From an uncultured Collinsella sp. (lineage in GTDB: Bacteria; Actinomycetota; Coriobacteriia; Coriobacteriales; Coriobacteriaceae): DNA of 13,552 bases. The translations under genes and the position numbers were made by a program. The DNA lies in contig CAUASQ010000036.1 in the NCBI GenBank assembly GCA_958431945.1, positions 1 to 13,552 of the forward strand. Reading direction: 5' to 3'. The notes under the pieces were generated by a model, which did not search any database, was not told the origin of the DNA, and was given only the letters and a program-made list of their open reading frames with translations. Positions 13,544 through 13,552 of the stretch are shown piece by piece (the stretch's first letter is position 1; every line of letters begins with the position of its first letter).

Positions 13544-13552
13544 GCATGAAAG

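Noticed and set aside
13466..13549. 27-residue plus-strand frame in the right edge
   Set aside because: No ribosome site, no recognisable peptide features, next to repeat DNA.

Overview
The window looks like a chromosomal stretch from a high-GC gut actinobacterium of the Coriobacteriia, most plausibly Collinsella or a close relative. This is an inference from the GC-rich third codon positions, paired LytTR regulator systems, a UMF1-type transporter, and a hairpin-forming repeat family of a kind I associate with that genus. No rRNA, tRNA, CRISPR array, phage gene or complete insertion sequence was seen.

Layout. Ten genes lie on the minus strand and one on the plus strand. Read in the direction of minus-strand transcription (right to left) they are: an APC-family amino acid permease (11822-10371) and a metal-dependent amidohydrolase (10239-8962), which form one likely operon ending in a terminator at 8880-8903; a LytS-like sensor kinase (8843-7458) and its LytTR response regulator (7419-6685); a zinc-dependent phospholipase C-like protein (6593-5649); a UMF1-family MFS transporter (5547-4288) ending in a terminator at 4138-4173; an operon of glycosyltransferase (4116-2929), second LytS-like kinase (2932-1589) and second LytTR regulator (1516-800), ending in a terminator at 745-792; and a YfcE-type phosphodiesterase (708-241) with its own terminator at 198-233. 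The single plus-strand gene (12183-13217) encodes a membrane-anchored C39-like cysteine peptidase and is divergent from the permease. The last 335 bases are non-coding: a REP-like palindrome followed by three 62-bp tandem repeat units.

How the genes may work together. The two kinase/regulator pairs are clearly paralogous and flank a phospholipase-like protein, a transporter and a glycosyltransferase. The likely picture is two related, possibly cross-talking, LytTR circuits controlling nearby envelope or transport genes. The leaders of both kinase operons and of the phospholipase-like gene carry ATTGC/GCAAT half-sites, partly as palindromes, which are candidate shared operators. The permease and amidohydrolase probably form an uptake-and-hydrolysis unit for an amino acid derivative or dipeptide, and their strong codon bias suggests high expression. 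These links are inference; gene identities rest on visible family motifs.
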